Source of the DNA: Oscillospiraceae bacterium HV4-5-C5C
Lineage (GTDB): Bacteria > Bacillota > Clostridia > Saccharofermentanales > Fastidiosipilaceae
Reading direction: 5' to 3'
Assembly (NCBI GenBank): GCA_012034405.1
Contig: JAAVLZ010000003.1
Span: 1 to 64,000 of the forward strand
DNA: 64,000 nucleotides
Part shown: piece by piece, positions 16,040-27,024 of the stretch
Position numbering within the stretch: position 1 is the stretch's first letter
Layout of the letters: the number at the start of each line of letters is the position of its first letter
The notes under the pieces: model-generated
The model's input: only the letters and a program-made list of their open reading frames with translations
Databases searched by the model: none
What the model was told of the DNA's origin: nothing
Translations under genes and position numbers: made by a program

Positions 16040-17683
16040 ATGAAAAAGAACGTACCTCAGCCTAAAAACGTTCCAGAACGGGGAAAAGCGGATCCGGCTT
16101 CTCGCTCAGGGCCTGCTACTAATGCGGCTGGTCTTGCCGCGCCAGCAGGTGAGAACCAGCCCCCAGCGGCTTGGCCAGATCAACCGGCTGCCGCGCAGGC
16201 TAAAACAGGGCATAAGTCAGGCAAAGTAAAAACTGACAGCTCTGCGTCGCTAAGCCAGCAGACAGAGCCGGATTCCTACTATGTGTCTTTTGAAGAAAAC
16301 TCAGGTCCTGACCTGCCGTTGTCAGCCCACACCAAAAAAGTCAAAACCCGTCAAAAAAAAGGTAAATACCGCTGGGTCAAGCGGATTCTGATCGGCCTGG
16401 CAGCACTATTGCTGGTACTGGCTGTTGGTTTGGTCGGTTTATGGAACTGGCTGTTATCAGGTGCTCAGACCAGCCTGACTGTTTCTTCGGCTCAAACCAG
16501 CCAGACTTCATCCCAATCTACTACGGCGGCGGCAGCCAGCGGCAGCTCGACCGGCACTTCAGCTGAGACAGCTGCTGCCACCCCCACGCCGACACCGGAT
16601 CCGGATGAAGCGGTGATTGAAAATGCCCATTATGATAAAAAAATAACCAATATTCTGATTATCGGGACAGATTCCCGGGATGGCGAATCCTTAACTTACG
16701 CGCTTTCCGATACGATGATCTTGCTGACCATTGATCAGACTGAACAACAAATCAAGCTGACCAGCTTTCAGCGGGATATGATGGTTTATATGGACGGCGA
16801 GAGTGAGCCCCAGAAGCTGAATGAAGCCAATTTAAAGGGGCCGGAATATCTGATTCAAACCATTAATCAGAATTTTGACCTGAATATTGATGATTACATT
16901 ATGGTTAATATGATCGATGCGGAGAAAATTGTTGACGCATTAGGCGGCATTGATGTGGATATTCCGGACGATCAGGAAGTTCTGGACTATCTGAACCGCT
17001 TGATCACTGAACAGAATGCCATATATGAAGGCTGGGGTGAGGACCGCAGCGGCTGGGTAGATACCATTAAACAAGGAGGCTACCAGCACCTCAATGGCCG
17101 TCAGGCCATAGCGTATGCCCGCATGAGGGAACTGGACAGCGATTATAAGCGGATGGCCAGGCAGCGCGAAGTCTTGTATAAGGTATACCAGAAAGCCCGG
17201 ACAGAGGACGCGCTGACGCTGTTAAAAACGGTAAAGACCGGCTTTAGCATTATCCGGACTGATATGAGCAAGACTGAGCTGACCCAGATGATCTTTGCCT
17301 TGCTGCCAACCTTGAATTCAGATATACAAACTCTACAGATCCCTTTGTTTGGCTACTATTGGGCAGATACTGATAATAGCTGGAATATCCACGCCAATTT
17401 CAACGCCTTAATTCCCAAGCTGCAGCAGTTTATATACGGCCAGTTGCCCAGTACCTTTGAACCGGTATCCCTGCTGCCCTACACACCGCTGCAGGTTACC
17501 GATCAGGAATATATACCTGACGGAGTTAAGGATGGCAGTTCCTCGATTGCCAACACCGGCGCGTCCGGATGGACGACAGATGGCGTTCCGGTTACGGTTA
17601 CCCCGGACATGGGATTAGAGCCGGATGAAACCAGTACCCTGAGTTTTGATAGCTCTGAAACTGAGACGACAGCCGCTCAATAA
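16040..17683 (+). CDS. LytR-CpsA-Psr (LCP) family protein 2
   Basis: Second LCP-type ligase of 547 residues, clearly a paralogue of the preceding one. A Pro/Ala/Gln-rich cytoplasmic tail (1-112) leads into a membrane segment (about 118-138), a Ser/Thr/Ala linker ending in TPTPTPDPD, and the LCP domain (about 200-427) with ILIIGTDSRDGE, TSFQRDMMVYMDGE, LGGIDVDIPDDQ and RMRELDSDYKRMARQREV. The C-terminal tail is Ser/Thr-rich. AAGGA precedes the ATG. Both LCP proteins conserve the Arg residues that bind the polyprenyl pyrophosphate, so both are probably active. Confidence 0.92.
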   Translation: MKKNVPQPKNVPERGKADPASRSGPATNAAGLAAPAGENQPPAAWPDQPAAAQAKTGHKSGKVKTDSSASLSQQTEPDSYYVSFEENSGPDLPLSAHTKKVKTRQKKGKYRWVKRILIGLAALLLVLAVGLVGLWNWLLSGAQTSLTVSSAQTSQTSSQSTTAAAASGSSTGTSAETAAATPTPTPDPDEAVIENAHYDKKITNILIIGTDSRDGESLTYALSDTMILLTIDQTEQQIKLTSFQRDMMVYMDGESEPQKLNEANLKGPEYLIQTINQNFDLNIDDYIMVNMIDAEKIVDALGGIDVDIPDDQEVLDYLNRLITEQNAIYEGWGEDRSGWVDTIKQGGYQHLNGRQAIAYARMRELDSDYKRMARQREVLYKVYQKARTEDALTLLKTVKTGFSIIRTDMSKTELTQMIFALLPTLNSDIQTLQIPLFGYYWADTDNSWNIHANFNALIPKLQQFIYGQLPSTFEPVSLLPYTPLQVTDQEYIPDGVKDGSSSIANTGASGWTTDGVPVTVTPDMGLEPDETSTLSFDSSETETTAAQ

Positions 17684-17694
17684 AACCAGTTAAA

Positions 17695-17733
17695 AATAAT
17701 AGCCGCAGCTTTAATAAACCTGCGGCTATTATT
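17695..17733 (+). terminator. Terminator after the second LCP gene
   Basis: AATAATAGCCGCAG (17695-17708) is perfectly complementary to CTGCGGCTATTATT (17720-17733). A short T-containing tail follows. Confidence 0.85.
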
Positions 17734-17814
17734 GTATCCCGGAGCGCTGATTTTGCTTCCCTGCGCCAGAAGGTCATATATGTTACGTTAAAATAATGTT
17801 CATGTTTTCTTGTA

Positions 17815-18205
<391 letters not shown>

Positions 18206-18250
18206 GTTGGTTCATATCTGAAAAAAGACTAAGCTTGCCGCAAGGCATAA

Positions 18251-19888
<1,638 letters not shown>

Positions 19889-19929
19889 TGCCTGAAAGCA
19901 ACCGGTTGACAGATTATTAAGTTGACCCT

Positions 19930-19972
19930 GGGCCCCGTATGTGGCAGCTGCCACATACGGGGCCCTTTTTTT
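19930..19972 (+). terminator. Terminator after groEL, perfect 36-base palindrome
   Basis: Positions 19930-19965 form a perfect inverted repeat with 18-base arms and no spacer (GGGCCCCGTATGTGGCAG and its complement), followed by seven T residues. It should be a very efficient terminator. Confidence 0.95.
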
Positions 19973-20025
19973 ATTGGGTGAAATCCGCTAAAATAATGCA
20001 GATAGACGTAATAGGGAGGCTATAT

Positions 20026-20727
20026 ATGTCAGGACTAGATCATCCTTCAGAGGTTCAGGGCAGTAATTCTGCGGCTGTTGCAAATCATCAGGCAAGCAAC
20101 AACACCGACTCTGCCAAATCCACCGCGGCCGCGCCGGTGCCGCAGGTCAGTGAGGCTGAAGCTGATTCAGCGCTGAGCCGGGCGTATAAGCAGTATGAGA
20201 CTCAAAAAGACGCGGAGACCTTTACTGAGATTATTGTCCCGCAAAAACGGCGCGGGCAGGATTATCTGAAAATATTCGGCTTAATCATTGCGTTCATTAT
20301 ACTGAATGTTATCGTGATGATGTTCATATCCATGTTGCTGCCCATCAGCCTGATTGGCGGCGCCTGGCTGGTCTGGTGGCTGGCTTCAGCTACCAGCCGG
20401 GAGTTTGAATATGTGGTAACCAAGGGTGAACTGGATATTGACATGATTGTCGCCCGCCGCAAGCGTAAAAGAGTTTTTAGCGTTAAAAGCAAAGAACTGG
20501 AGTTAATGGCTTCAGTTAAGTCAGATGACTACAAGCAGCTGCAAAAGCAAAACTTGAAGCTGATCGACTGTAGTACGGATGCCGGCAGTGTTAAAAATTG
20601 GTTTATTGTAGCTAACTATAAAGGCAGCCGCTCGCTGTTATTGCTGAATGGTGAGGAGCGGCTGGTGGCCAATATGCACCGCTTTGCTCCCAGTAAAGTC
20701 AGATACAATAAAATGGCAGGCTTATAA
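20026..20727 (+). CDS. Membrane protein of unknown function, DUF6106-like
   Basis: A 233-residue protein. After a Ser/Ala/Asn-rich N-terminus it has two adjacent hydrophobic segments (about residues 83-125, including FGLIIAFIILNVIVMMFISM and the following LLPISLIGGAWLVWWLAS), then a soluble domain with FEYVVTKGELDIDMIVARRKRK. The layout resembles the DUF6106 family of Clostridia, recalled from memory and not certain. GGGAGG precedes the ATG at 20026; an earlier in-frame ATG at 19939 lies inside the groEL terminator and is rejected. Its stop shares one base with the start of the thioesterase gene, so the two are coupled. Confidence 0.75.
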   Translation: MSGLDHPSEVQGSNSAAVANHQASNNTDSAKSTAAAPVPQVSEAEADSALSRAYKQYETQKDAETFTEIIVPQKRRGQDYLKIFGLIIAFIILNVIVMMFISMLLPISLIGGAWLVWWLASATSREFEYVVTKGELDIDMIVARRKRKRVFSVKSKELELMASVKSDDYKQLQKQNLKLIDCSTDAGSVKNWFIVANYKGSRSLLLLNGEERLVANMHRFAPSKVRYNKMAGL

Positions 20728-21554
20728 TGGATAATCGCATCGCACCCAAGCCAGGTACTGCTGGATTTGCTTCCACAACTCGCAAATTCAGTATCTTCAG
20801 TACTCAATGTGATCTGTGGGATAAGGTACAGGCTGAGGCACTTTTTGCCATGATGCAGGAGGTGGCCTCAGACAATGCCGTGGATAATGGTTATGGCTAT
20901 ATTCAGCTGGACCCTCAGGGTCTGGTCTGGCTTTTATCCCGCAGCAGCCTGAGGATGAACAGCTATCCCGGCTGGGGTGATGACCTTTATATAAGAACCT
21001 GGTGCCGCAACGTTGAACGCCTTTTTTATATGAGAGACTTTGAACTCAGTAACGGTCAGGGGCGGTTATGGGGCTGCGCCACGACTGCCTGGTTTTTAAG
21101 TGATAAAAGTACGCATAAACCGGAAAGAGCGGACCGGATCAGCCTGCAACAGCAGCAGACCTTTGTTAATCCTGAGGCTGTTTTGCCGTTTGACGCGATC
21201 AAACTTCGTAACGCCTCTGTCGTCTATCCTGACTTGCCTCAGATCAAAAAGTATGCGGACTTCAGTGATATAGATCGCAACCATCATGTTAATAATACCC
21301 GCTATGTCGCCTGGGTGGCAGATTGCTTTTATGCGGCCAAGGGTCTGCAGCGGCCCCACACGATCATGGGCCTGGATTTGAATTTTGTATCTGAACTGCA
21401 CGCGGGAGATGAGGTGTTTTTATTTGGCGCTGAGGCACCGGCCAGTCCGTCCGTTCCGCTGGCTGAAGCTAGTAACCTGTCAGGTTTCTTTGATGTGGAG
21501 GGCAGGAATCATGACGGCCTGGTCTGCTTCAGAGCCAGACTGCATTACAACTAA
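20727..21554 (+). CDS. Acyl-ACP thioesterase (Fat family)
   Basis: Hydrolyses acyl-acyl carrier protein to release free fatty acids. The 275 residues form two hot-dog domains. The second carries the family motif DIDRNHHVNNTRYVAWV near residues 183-199, with the Asn-His pair that forms the active site; the first has NGYGYIQLDPQGLVWLLSR near residue 52. The start overlaps the previous stop by one base. It is co-transcribed with the membrane protein before it. Confidence 0.92.
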   Translation: MDNRIAPKPGTAGFASTTRKFSIFSTQCDLWDKVQAEALFAMMQEVASDNAVDNGYGYIQLDPQGLVWLLSRSSLRMNSYPGWGDDLYIRTWCRNVERLFYMRDFELSNGQGRLWGCATTAWFLSDKSTHKPERADRISLQQQQTFVNPEAVLPFDAIKLRNASVVYPDLPQIKKYADFSDIDRNHHVNNTRYVAWVADCFYAAKGLQRPHTIMGLDLNFVSELHAGDEVFLFGAEAPASPSVPLAEASNLSGFFDVEGRNHDGLVCFRARLHYN

Positions 21555-21561
21555 ATTGCAT

Positions 21562-21583
21562 CTGGCAGAAGGCCAGGCTTTTT
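21562..21583 (+). terminator. Weak terminator after the thioesterase gene
   Basis: CTGGC (21562-21566) pairs with GCCAG (21572-21576) and is followed by GCTTTTT. The stem is short. Confidence 0.5.
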
Positions 21584-21634
21584 AAGCTTCTTTTAAGTAT
21601 CATTCGCTAACCTAAATAAATAACCGCAGTTTCG

Positions 21635-21663
21635 TTTACGTAACTTCAGGCGTGCGCTATAAT
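21635..21663 (+). promoter_or_regulatory. Promoter for the Gld-like ABC operon
   Basis: TTTACG at 21635-21640 and a consensus TATAAT at 21658-21663 with a 17-base spacer. It would give a leader of about 95 bases before the ATPase gene. Confidence 0.6.
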
Positions 21664-21764
21664 CCATAAGGCTTGTACCCAAGGCTGTGATCTATACTCA
21701 AGGTCAGACCTGTGGTTATGTTGCGCAGTGAAAAGTCGAACGAAGAAATCCAGGGAGGACAGAG

Positions 21765-22718
21765 ATGATTGAGATTCAAAATCTGGTCAAACGTTATGGT
21801 GAGATCGAGGCGGTCAATGATATCTCCTTTCAAGTAAGGAACGGAGAGATCCTCGGTTTTTTGGGGCCTAACGGAGCCGGAAAATCCACTACTATGAATA
21901 TCCTGACGGGATATATATCCGCTACCAGCGGGCATGTGCTGATTGATCAGTATGATATCCTGGAGCAGCCGCAGCTGGCAAAAAAGCAAATCGGCTATCT
22001 GCCGGAAAATCCGCCGCTGTATTTTGACATGACCGTTCGCGAGTATCTGAATTTCATAGCTGATCTGAAAAATGTCGACAAAAAAATCTGGCGGTCGCAG
22101 CTGACAGAGATTCTGAGATTGGTCAGGATCACGGATGTGGCGCACCGGCTGATCAAAAATCTATCTAAAGGCTATAAACAGCGGGTCGGTATTGCTCAGG
22201 CTCTGGTTGGCAATCCTGATGTCCTGATTCTGGATGAGCCGACAGTTGGGCTGGATCCCAAACAGATTATTGACATTCGTAATACGATTAAAGAACTGGG
22301 CAAAAACCATACGATTATCCTCAGCTCGCATATTCTGCCTGAGGTCAGCGCCATCTGTGACCGCGTTATCATAATTAATCATGGCCATTTAGTGGCAGAG
22401 GAAGATATAGACCGCCTGAACAGCCGGGTGGAGGATGTCAAAAATCTTCAGCTGCTGGTTGAAGGACCGGCCCGCGCGGTGGTTCAGAAGCTGCGTCTGA
22501 TACCAAATGTGATTGATGCCGCGGTGACCAGGGAGAGCGGCAGTATCGCTACCATCCGGCTGGAGTGCGCTCAGGGCAAGGATATCCGCCGGCAGGCATT
22601 TTATGAAATGGCTCGCAACAGCTGGCCGATTCTGGAAATGAAGAGTCTTGATCCTACCTTGGAAGATATTTTCCTGCAAGTAACCGGTAATGTTGATTAC
22701 CGCAGTGTGAAGCAGTAA
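21765..22718 (+). CDS. ABC exporter ATPase, GldA/NatA type
   Basis: ATP-hydrolysing subunit of an ABC-2 type transporter, 317 residues. It shows Walker A GPNGAGKSTT near residues 36-45, the signature LSKGYKQRVG near residue 132 and Walker B VLILDEP near residue 153, followed by a C-terminal domain of about 100 residues typical of the GldA group. GGGAGG precedes the ATG. The permease follows after 16 bases, then GldG-like and DUF4340 proteins, an arrangement widely seen outside gliding bacteria. Substrate unknown. Confidence 0.93.
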   Translation: MIEIQNLVKRYGEIEAVNDISFQVRNGEILGFLGPNGAGKSTTMNILTGYISATSGHVLIDQYDILEQPQLAKKQIGYLPENPPLYFDMTVREYLNFIADLKNVDKKIWRSQLTEILRLVRITDVAHRLIKNLSKGYKQRVGIAQALVGNPDVLILDEPTVGLDPKQIIDIRNTIKELGKNHTIILSSHILPEVSAICDRVIIINHGHLVAEEDIDRLNSRVEDVKNLQLLVEGPARAVVQKLRLIPNVIDAAVTRESGSIATIRLECAQGKDIRRQAFYEMARNSWPILEMKSLDPTLEDIFLQVTGNVDYRSVKQ

Positions 22719-22734
22719 GAGAGGGAGTTTGTTC

Positions 22735-23523
22735 ATGAAACAGATAAGGGCTATTTTAAAAAGGGAGTTTACCAGCTATTTCAAATCGCCGATTGGCTGG
22801 ATTCTGGTAGCTATATTTTTCTTTGTCAGCAGCTTGTTCTTTTCGCTGAACTTTATCAGTTCCTACAGCGATATTGCTTCCGAGCTGACATTTGTGCAAA
22901 GCCTGTTCTTTGTGCTGATACCTATTATTACTATGAAGTCCTTTGCCGAAGAACGCAAATCAGGCACTGAAGTGCTGCTGTTTACTTCACCTGCCAGCAC
23001 ACTGGAAATCGTACTGGGCAAATATCTGGGCGCGTTCTGCCTCTTTTTACTGATGTCTTCCACCATCCTTCTGCATGTGATCTTTACGGCAGCGTTTGGC
23101 GGCGTGATCAATGCGGTGACCTGGGGGACCTATTTGGCCTTTATTCTATCCGGAGCCGCTTACATTGCTATCGGCATCTATATTTCAAGTCTGACTGAAA
23201 ATCAGATCATTGCTGCCATTGTTTCAGTTTTGATCTTTATTGGCTTTACTCTGCTGAGTTCTATTGCGTCATTAATCGGCTCTCTGGTGACAAATTTACT
23301 GCAATATCTGGATGTGCTGAAGCTGATCAGCTCAACGGCTGATACCGCGGCCGGTACGGCGGTGACCAACGCCATAAACTGGATTAATCCCGCAACCCGG
23401 CTGTCTGACTTTAATAAGGGCATTTTTGGAGTGACCCCTATTATATTCCTGCTCAGCTATATCGTGCTCTTCTTGTTCCTGACGGTTCAGTATCACGATA
23501 AGAGACGCTGGGCCCAGCGCTAA
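22735..23523 (+). CDS. ABC-2 type permease, GldF-like
   Basis: Membrane subunit of 262 residues with six hydrophobic segments. The N-terminus (IRAILKREFTSYFKSPIGWI) and the first-loop motif ITMKSFAEERKSGTEVLL are characteristic of GldF and similar ABC-2 permeases. The ATG at 22735 with GAGGGAG before it is preferred to a TTG two codons upstream. It pairs with the preceding ATPase and the following GldG-like protein. Confidence 0.92.
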   Translation: MKQIRAILKREFTSYFKSPIGWILVAIFFFVSSLFFSLNFISSYSDIASELTFVQSLFFVLIPIITMKSFAEERKSGTEVLLFTSPASTLEIVLGKYLGAFCLFLLMSSTILLHVIFTAAFGGVINAVTWGTYLAFILSGAAYIAIGIYISSLTENQIIAAIVSVLIFIGFTLLSSIASLIGSLVTNLLQYLDVLKLISSTADTAAGTAVTNAINWINPATRLSDFNKGIFGVTPIIFLLSYIVLFLFLTVQYHDKRRWAQR

Positions 23524-23552
23524 GTGACGTGGCAGAATAAGGAGATGACAAA

Positions 23553-25277
23553 ATGACTGACGATAAAGCAAACTTAATACCGGATCAGGCCGACGTGATG
23601 TCCAAAGATTCCAAGGATGCGGCAGAACAAGCTGAAATCCAGCAGGACAGCGCCGACCGCAACACTAAAGCGCAGGGAGAACCTGTCTCTCAGCCTCAGG
23701 CTGACGCACCTAAGGCCAAACCTCCGATCGGCAGTAAAAAAGCAAAGCCCTTGAGCGCAAAAAAAGCTGCCAGGAATAAAAAGCGGGCATCTAAAGCTTT
23801 GGTAGACCGGCGCAATCGTAAAATGGGCCGCTATTCGACCTTAAGCATTCTTTTGATCATCGCGGTCCTGCTGGCAGTGAATATTTTGCTGGAATCCGTG
23901 GTAGGTGACGCTTGGTCCTGGGACATTACCAGCAACAAGCTGATGACGCTGGGGGATGTCAGTATACAACTGCTGGACGGCCTGGATCAGGATGTCAGCA
24001 TTACTTATTTGGGAACTGAGGATACACTGGCCAGTTCCAGCACCTATAGTTTTATGCCTGATTTCTTAAAAGAATATGCAGAAAAAAGTAATGGCAAGGT
24101 TGCTGTATCCTATGTGGATCCAGTTACTCAGCCAAGTATCTATACGGATCTGGATGCCAATGACGTCTATAATCTGACAAGCGGTGAATTTGTGGTTAAG
24201 AGCAGTGAAACCGGGCGGATCAAAGTTGTCACTACGAGTGAGCTGGTCACCCAGGAGATGGACTCCAGTACTTATTCGTACCAAATCACCGGTTATTCGG
24301 CTGAAAGTGCCATCAGTGGCGCCATTAACTATGTAACCCTGAGTACAGTGCCTAAAATTTACTTCACCAGCGGACATAGTGAGGCAACGCTCAGTGACAG
24401 CTATCAGTATTTTGAAAACCTGCTGCAGAATAATGGCTTTGAAACGGCGGATCTGGACCTGATCACCAGTGACAGTGTTCCGGAAGATGCATCTGCAGTC
24501 ATCATGCTGGCACCTAAAACTGACCTGACCGAGCTGGAAGCCGGTAAACTGACGGATTATGTTGAGCAGGGCGGAAACTTTATGTTTGCGGCCGGTGATT
24601 TTTCAACCACCGCTTTTACTAACGTAAATAAGGTTCTGGAAGACTTTAATCTCAGTGTCAGCAATGACCGCGCGATTGAAACAGATCAAAGCCGCATCTA
24701 TGCGCAGAACAACACTTATATTATTGCTACTTCACCTTCGAGTGATATAACCGCCAGCACATACGCGGATAATAGCCCGATCCTGATTTTGGATGCCTAC
24801 TATATTCAGAAACTGCAAAATCCGGTGGACTGGATTACTGTTACTAATTTGATTGAGACCTCTGATCAGGGTGCCAGACAGCAGGGAGGGGATGAAAACA
24901 GTGTCAGTGCCAGCGGCGTACAGACTTTAGCCTTGATGTCTGAAAATACGGGCTTTGAGAACGGAACGACCGTGACCACCTCTTCGCGGGCGATCGCGCT
25001 GGGCAGTGCCTCCTTGTTCTCAGATCAGGTAATCAGCGTGGTACAAAACAGCTGGTATAATTATCAACTGACCTATAACATGATCAATTGGCTGACCAAC
25101 AATGATGCCTCCGGTAATGATCTGTTGATTTCAGACAAAGATGTAGCCAGCTACTATCTGACTAATGCCACCAATACCGCGCCATTGCAGATGATTGCTT
25201 TCTTCTGCAGCGTGGTCATCCCGCTGATTTTGATTATCTCGGCGATTGTGGTATATCGGCGCCGTCAGCACCTCTGA
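23553..25277 (+). CDS. GldG-like ABC transporter accessory protein
   Basis: A 574-residue membrane protein. A cytoplasmic N-terminus of about 95 residues rich in Lys, Ala and Gln leads into a membrane segment (about 96-117) and a long extracytoplasmic domain with GldG features (ITSNKLMTLGDVSIQLLDGL, then VPKIYFTSGHSEATL and the GATase-like YVEQGGNFMFAAGDF). It ends in a C-terminal membrane segment (about 545-566) and a short basic tail. AAGGAG precedes the ATG. It acts with the GldA/GldF-like pair; precise function unknown. Confidence 0.88.
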   Translation: MTDDKANLIPDQADVMSKDSKDAAEQAEIQQDSADRNTKAQGEPVSQPQADAPKAKPPIGSKKAKPLSAKKAARNKKRASKALVDRRNRKMGRYSTLSILLIIAVLLAVNILLESVVGDAWSWDITSNKLMTLGDVSIQLLDGLDQDVSITYLGTEDTLASSSTYSFMPDFLKEYAEKSNGKVAVSYVDPVTQPSIYTDLDANDVYNLTSGEFVVKSSETGRIKVVTTSELVTQEMDSSTYSYQITGYSAESAISGAINYVTLSTVPKIYFTSGHSEATLSDSYQYFENLLQNNGFETADLDLITSDSVPEDASAVIMLAPKTDLTELEAGKLTDYVEQGGNFMFAAGDFSTTAFTNVNKVLEDFNLSVSNDRAIETDQSRIYAQNNTYIIATSPSSDITASTYADNSPILILDAYYIQKLQNPVDWITVTNLIETSDQGARQQGGDENSVSASGVQTLALMSENTGFENGTTVTTSSRAIALGSASLFSDQVISVVQNSWYNYQLTYNMINWLTNNDASGNDLLISDKDVASYYLTNATNTAPLQMIAFFCSVVIPLILIISAIVVYRRRQHL

Positions 25278-25307
25278 GCGGCTTGGAAACAGCGGAGACA
25301 TAAATAA

Positions 25308-26906
25308 ATGAAAAAGCGTACTGTAATTATAATGTCTGCCTTACTGGTCCTGCTGATAGCAGGACTGGTAGTCAGCAAACTGACAGGGTTTACCTTGCCG
25401 TCTTCTGAAACGACTGCCGCGACGACCACTGCGGCGGACACGGATTATCTGATTAATCTGGATGCCGCAGATGTTGATAAAATCACCGTCACCAACAGCG
25501 AAGGTAGCTTTGTTTTTGGGGTAGAGGCGGAAAGCTCCGGAACGGACAGCAGCAGCACTACGGTAACCTATACTCTGGAGTCTCCGGACGTTTCTACGCC
25601 GGACAGCGCTCAAGTTAAGAGTCTGGCTTCCCGCTACTTATCCTTGCCGGTACAGTCTGTGGCTGCTACCAGCGACGTTGACTTAGCTGATTATGGTCTG
25701 GCTTCCCCGCAGACTACCATAACCTACACGCTCAAAGACGGCAGTGAGCAGGTGGTTCAGCTGGGTTCCCTGCTGAAAAATGAAACCGCTAAGGGGTACG
25801 CCATGCTGCAGGGCGGAGACCGAATTGTAACCTTATCTAATGTGGGCACCCTGGTTGAGCTGTCCGCCAATGACTTTACCAGCAAAACAATTATTCCCTT
25901 TAAATTGTCGGAGATTGACAGCTTCAGTTATTCACGTAAATCGGATCAGCTGGATCTGGCTGCTTACACTTATGAACCTGAAGCTGAGGCCGGGGCTACT
26001 CCGACTCCGACACCTACGCCGGATGAGTCTGCTACCACTGAAGATCCTGAAACCGCAGCGGCCAGCCGTAGCTGGATGGTCACCAGCCCGCTTAACTGGG
26101 AAGGCGGCAGTGACATTAATACGCTCCTGGGCGAATTGCAGGGCTTATCGGCCTCAGACATTGTCAGTCAGACGATCGATGATCCTGCCGCCTATGGCCT
26201 GGATGATCCGGCTTATGCTTTTACCTTAAATCATGGCGATGAGTCCGTGACGGTTAAGCTGGGAGATGAAAAAGAAGTCGGTATACGCTATGCGTCGGTC
26301 AGCGGCAGAAGCGAACTCTTTACCATTGATACCTCCAGTCTGACCTCATTGGATATAACCTCTATGAGCTTGTTTGATAAATTTGCTGTACTGGTTAATA
26401 TCCAGGATGTGAGTGCGATTAATCTCACCACCCCGACCGGCCAATATGATATGACTGTTTTCCATCCTTCTACAGAAGAAAAGGATGCTGATGACACATT
26501 AACGAATCACTATACGCTCAACGGCCAGGACGCGGATGTGCTCACTTCGGATGATGATTCCTATTTCCGTGATCTATACCGCGGTCTGCTTTCAATTATG
26601 CTGGATGGCCTGGATCCTCAGGCGACACCTCAACTGTCTGATGCGGTATATACTTTAGCGATTACGCACAGGACAGATAGCAGCCTTGTGGAAAATGTGG
26701 CTCTGGTACCTAGAGATGAAAGCAGTTATTATGTGTTTGTGGACGGAACCTATACGGGTTTCTATACACTGAAAGAGAATCTGGATCATGAGGCCACTGA
26801 TCCTGATGATATGGGGGTTGAGCAATTGCTGACCCGCTTGCAGACAGCCATCGATCAAGCTCAGGATAATGTATATGATTTTCCTGAGACTGAAGCAAGT
26901 AACTAA
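25308..26906 (+). CDS. DUF4340 domain membrane-anchored protein
   Basis: A 532-residue protein with an N-terminal membrane anchor (about residues 5-22) and a long outside-facing region. Repeated DUF4340-type units are visible (VDKITVTNSEGSFVFG and a later DVSAINLTTPTGQYD), with LADYGLASPQTTITYTL and DDPAAYGLDDPAYAFTL matching the family's repeated YGL-P pattern. A TPTPTPTPDE linker lies near residue 231. DUF4340 proteins usually follow GldG-like genes, as here. Function is unknown; it probably forms the outer part of the transporter complex. Confidence 0.88.
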   Translation: MKKRTVIIMSALLVLLIAGLVVSKLTGFTLPSSETTAATTTAADTDYLINLDAADVDKITVTNSEGSFVFGVEAESSGTDSSSTTVTYTLESPDVSTPDSAQVKSLASRYLSLPVQSVAATSDVDLADYGLASPQTTITYTLKDGSEQVVQLGSLLKNETAKGYAMLQGGDRIVTLSNVGTLVELSANDFTSKTIIPFKLSEIDSFSYSRKSDQLDLAAYTYEPEAEAGATPTPTPTPDESATTEDPETAAASRSWMVTSPLNWEGGSDINTLLGELQGLSASDIVSQTIDDPAAYGLDDPAYAFTLNHGDESVTVKLGDEKEVGIRYASVSGRSELFTIDTSSLTSLDITSMSLFDKFAVLVNIQDVSAINLTTPTGQYDMTVFHPSTEEKDADDTLTNHYTLNGQDADVLTSDDDSYFRDLYRGLLSIMLDGLDPQATPQLSDAVYTLAITHRTDSSLVENVALVPRDESSYYVFVDGTYTGFYTLKENLDHEATDPDDMGVEQLLTRLQTAIDQAQDNVYDFPETEASN

Positions 26907-26914
26907 CTGACAGG

Positions 26915-26992
26915 ATAGAGTCCTCTGCCAGTCTTCATTGATCACAGTTAGTGTGGTTGCCTGTCCGGCTGAAGATTTGGAGGGGACTCTAT
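26915..26992 (+). promoter_or_regulatory. Long imperfect hairpin in the leader of the next gene
   Basis: Bases 26915-26926 pair with 26981-26992 over 12 positions (one G-T wobble). After a 5-by-5 internal loop, TCTTCA (26932-26937) pairs with TGAAGA (26970-26975), and CACA/TGTG forms an apical hairpin near 26943-26955. No proper T-run follows, and a ribosome site lies 16 bases downstream. It may be an attenuator, a processing site or an RNA sensor. Confidence 0.6.
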
Positions 26993-27024
26993 TGTTCTGA
27001 TCATTAGCGGGAGGGTTGCAAAGA

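Noticed and set aside
19939-20025. Upstream extension of the DUF6106-like gene to an ATG at 19939
   Set aside because: It begins inside the groEL terminator palindrome and has no ribosome site; the ATG at 20026 follows GGGAGG.
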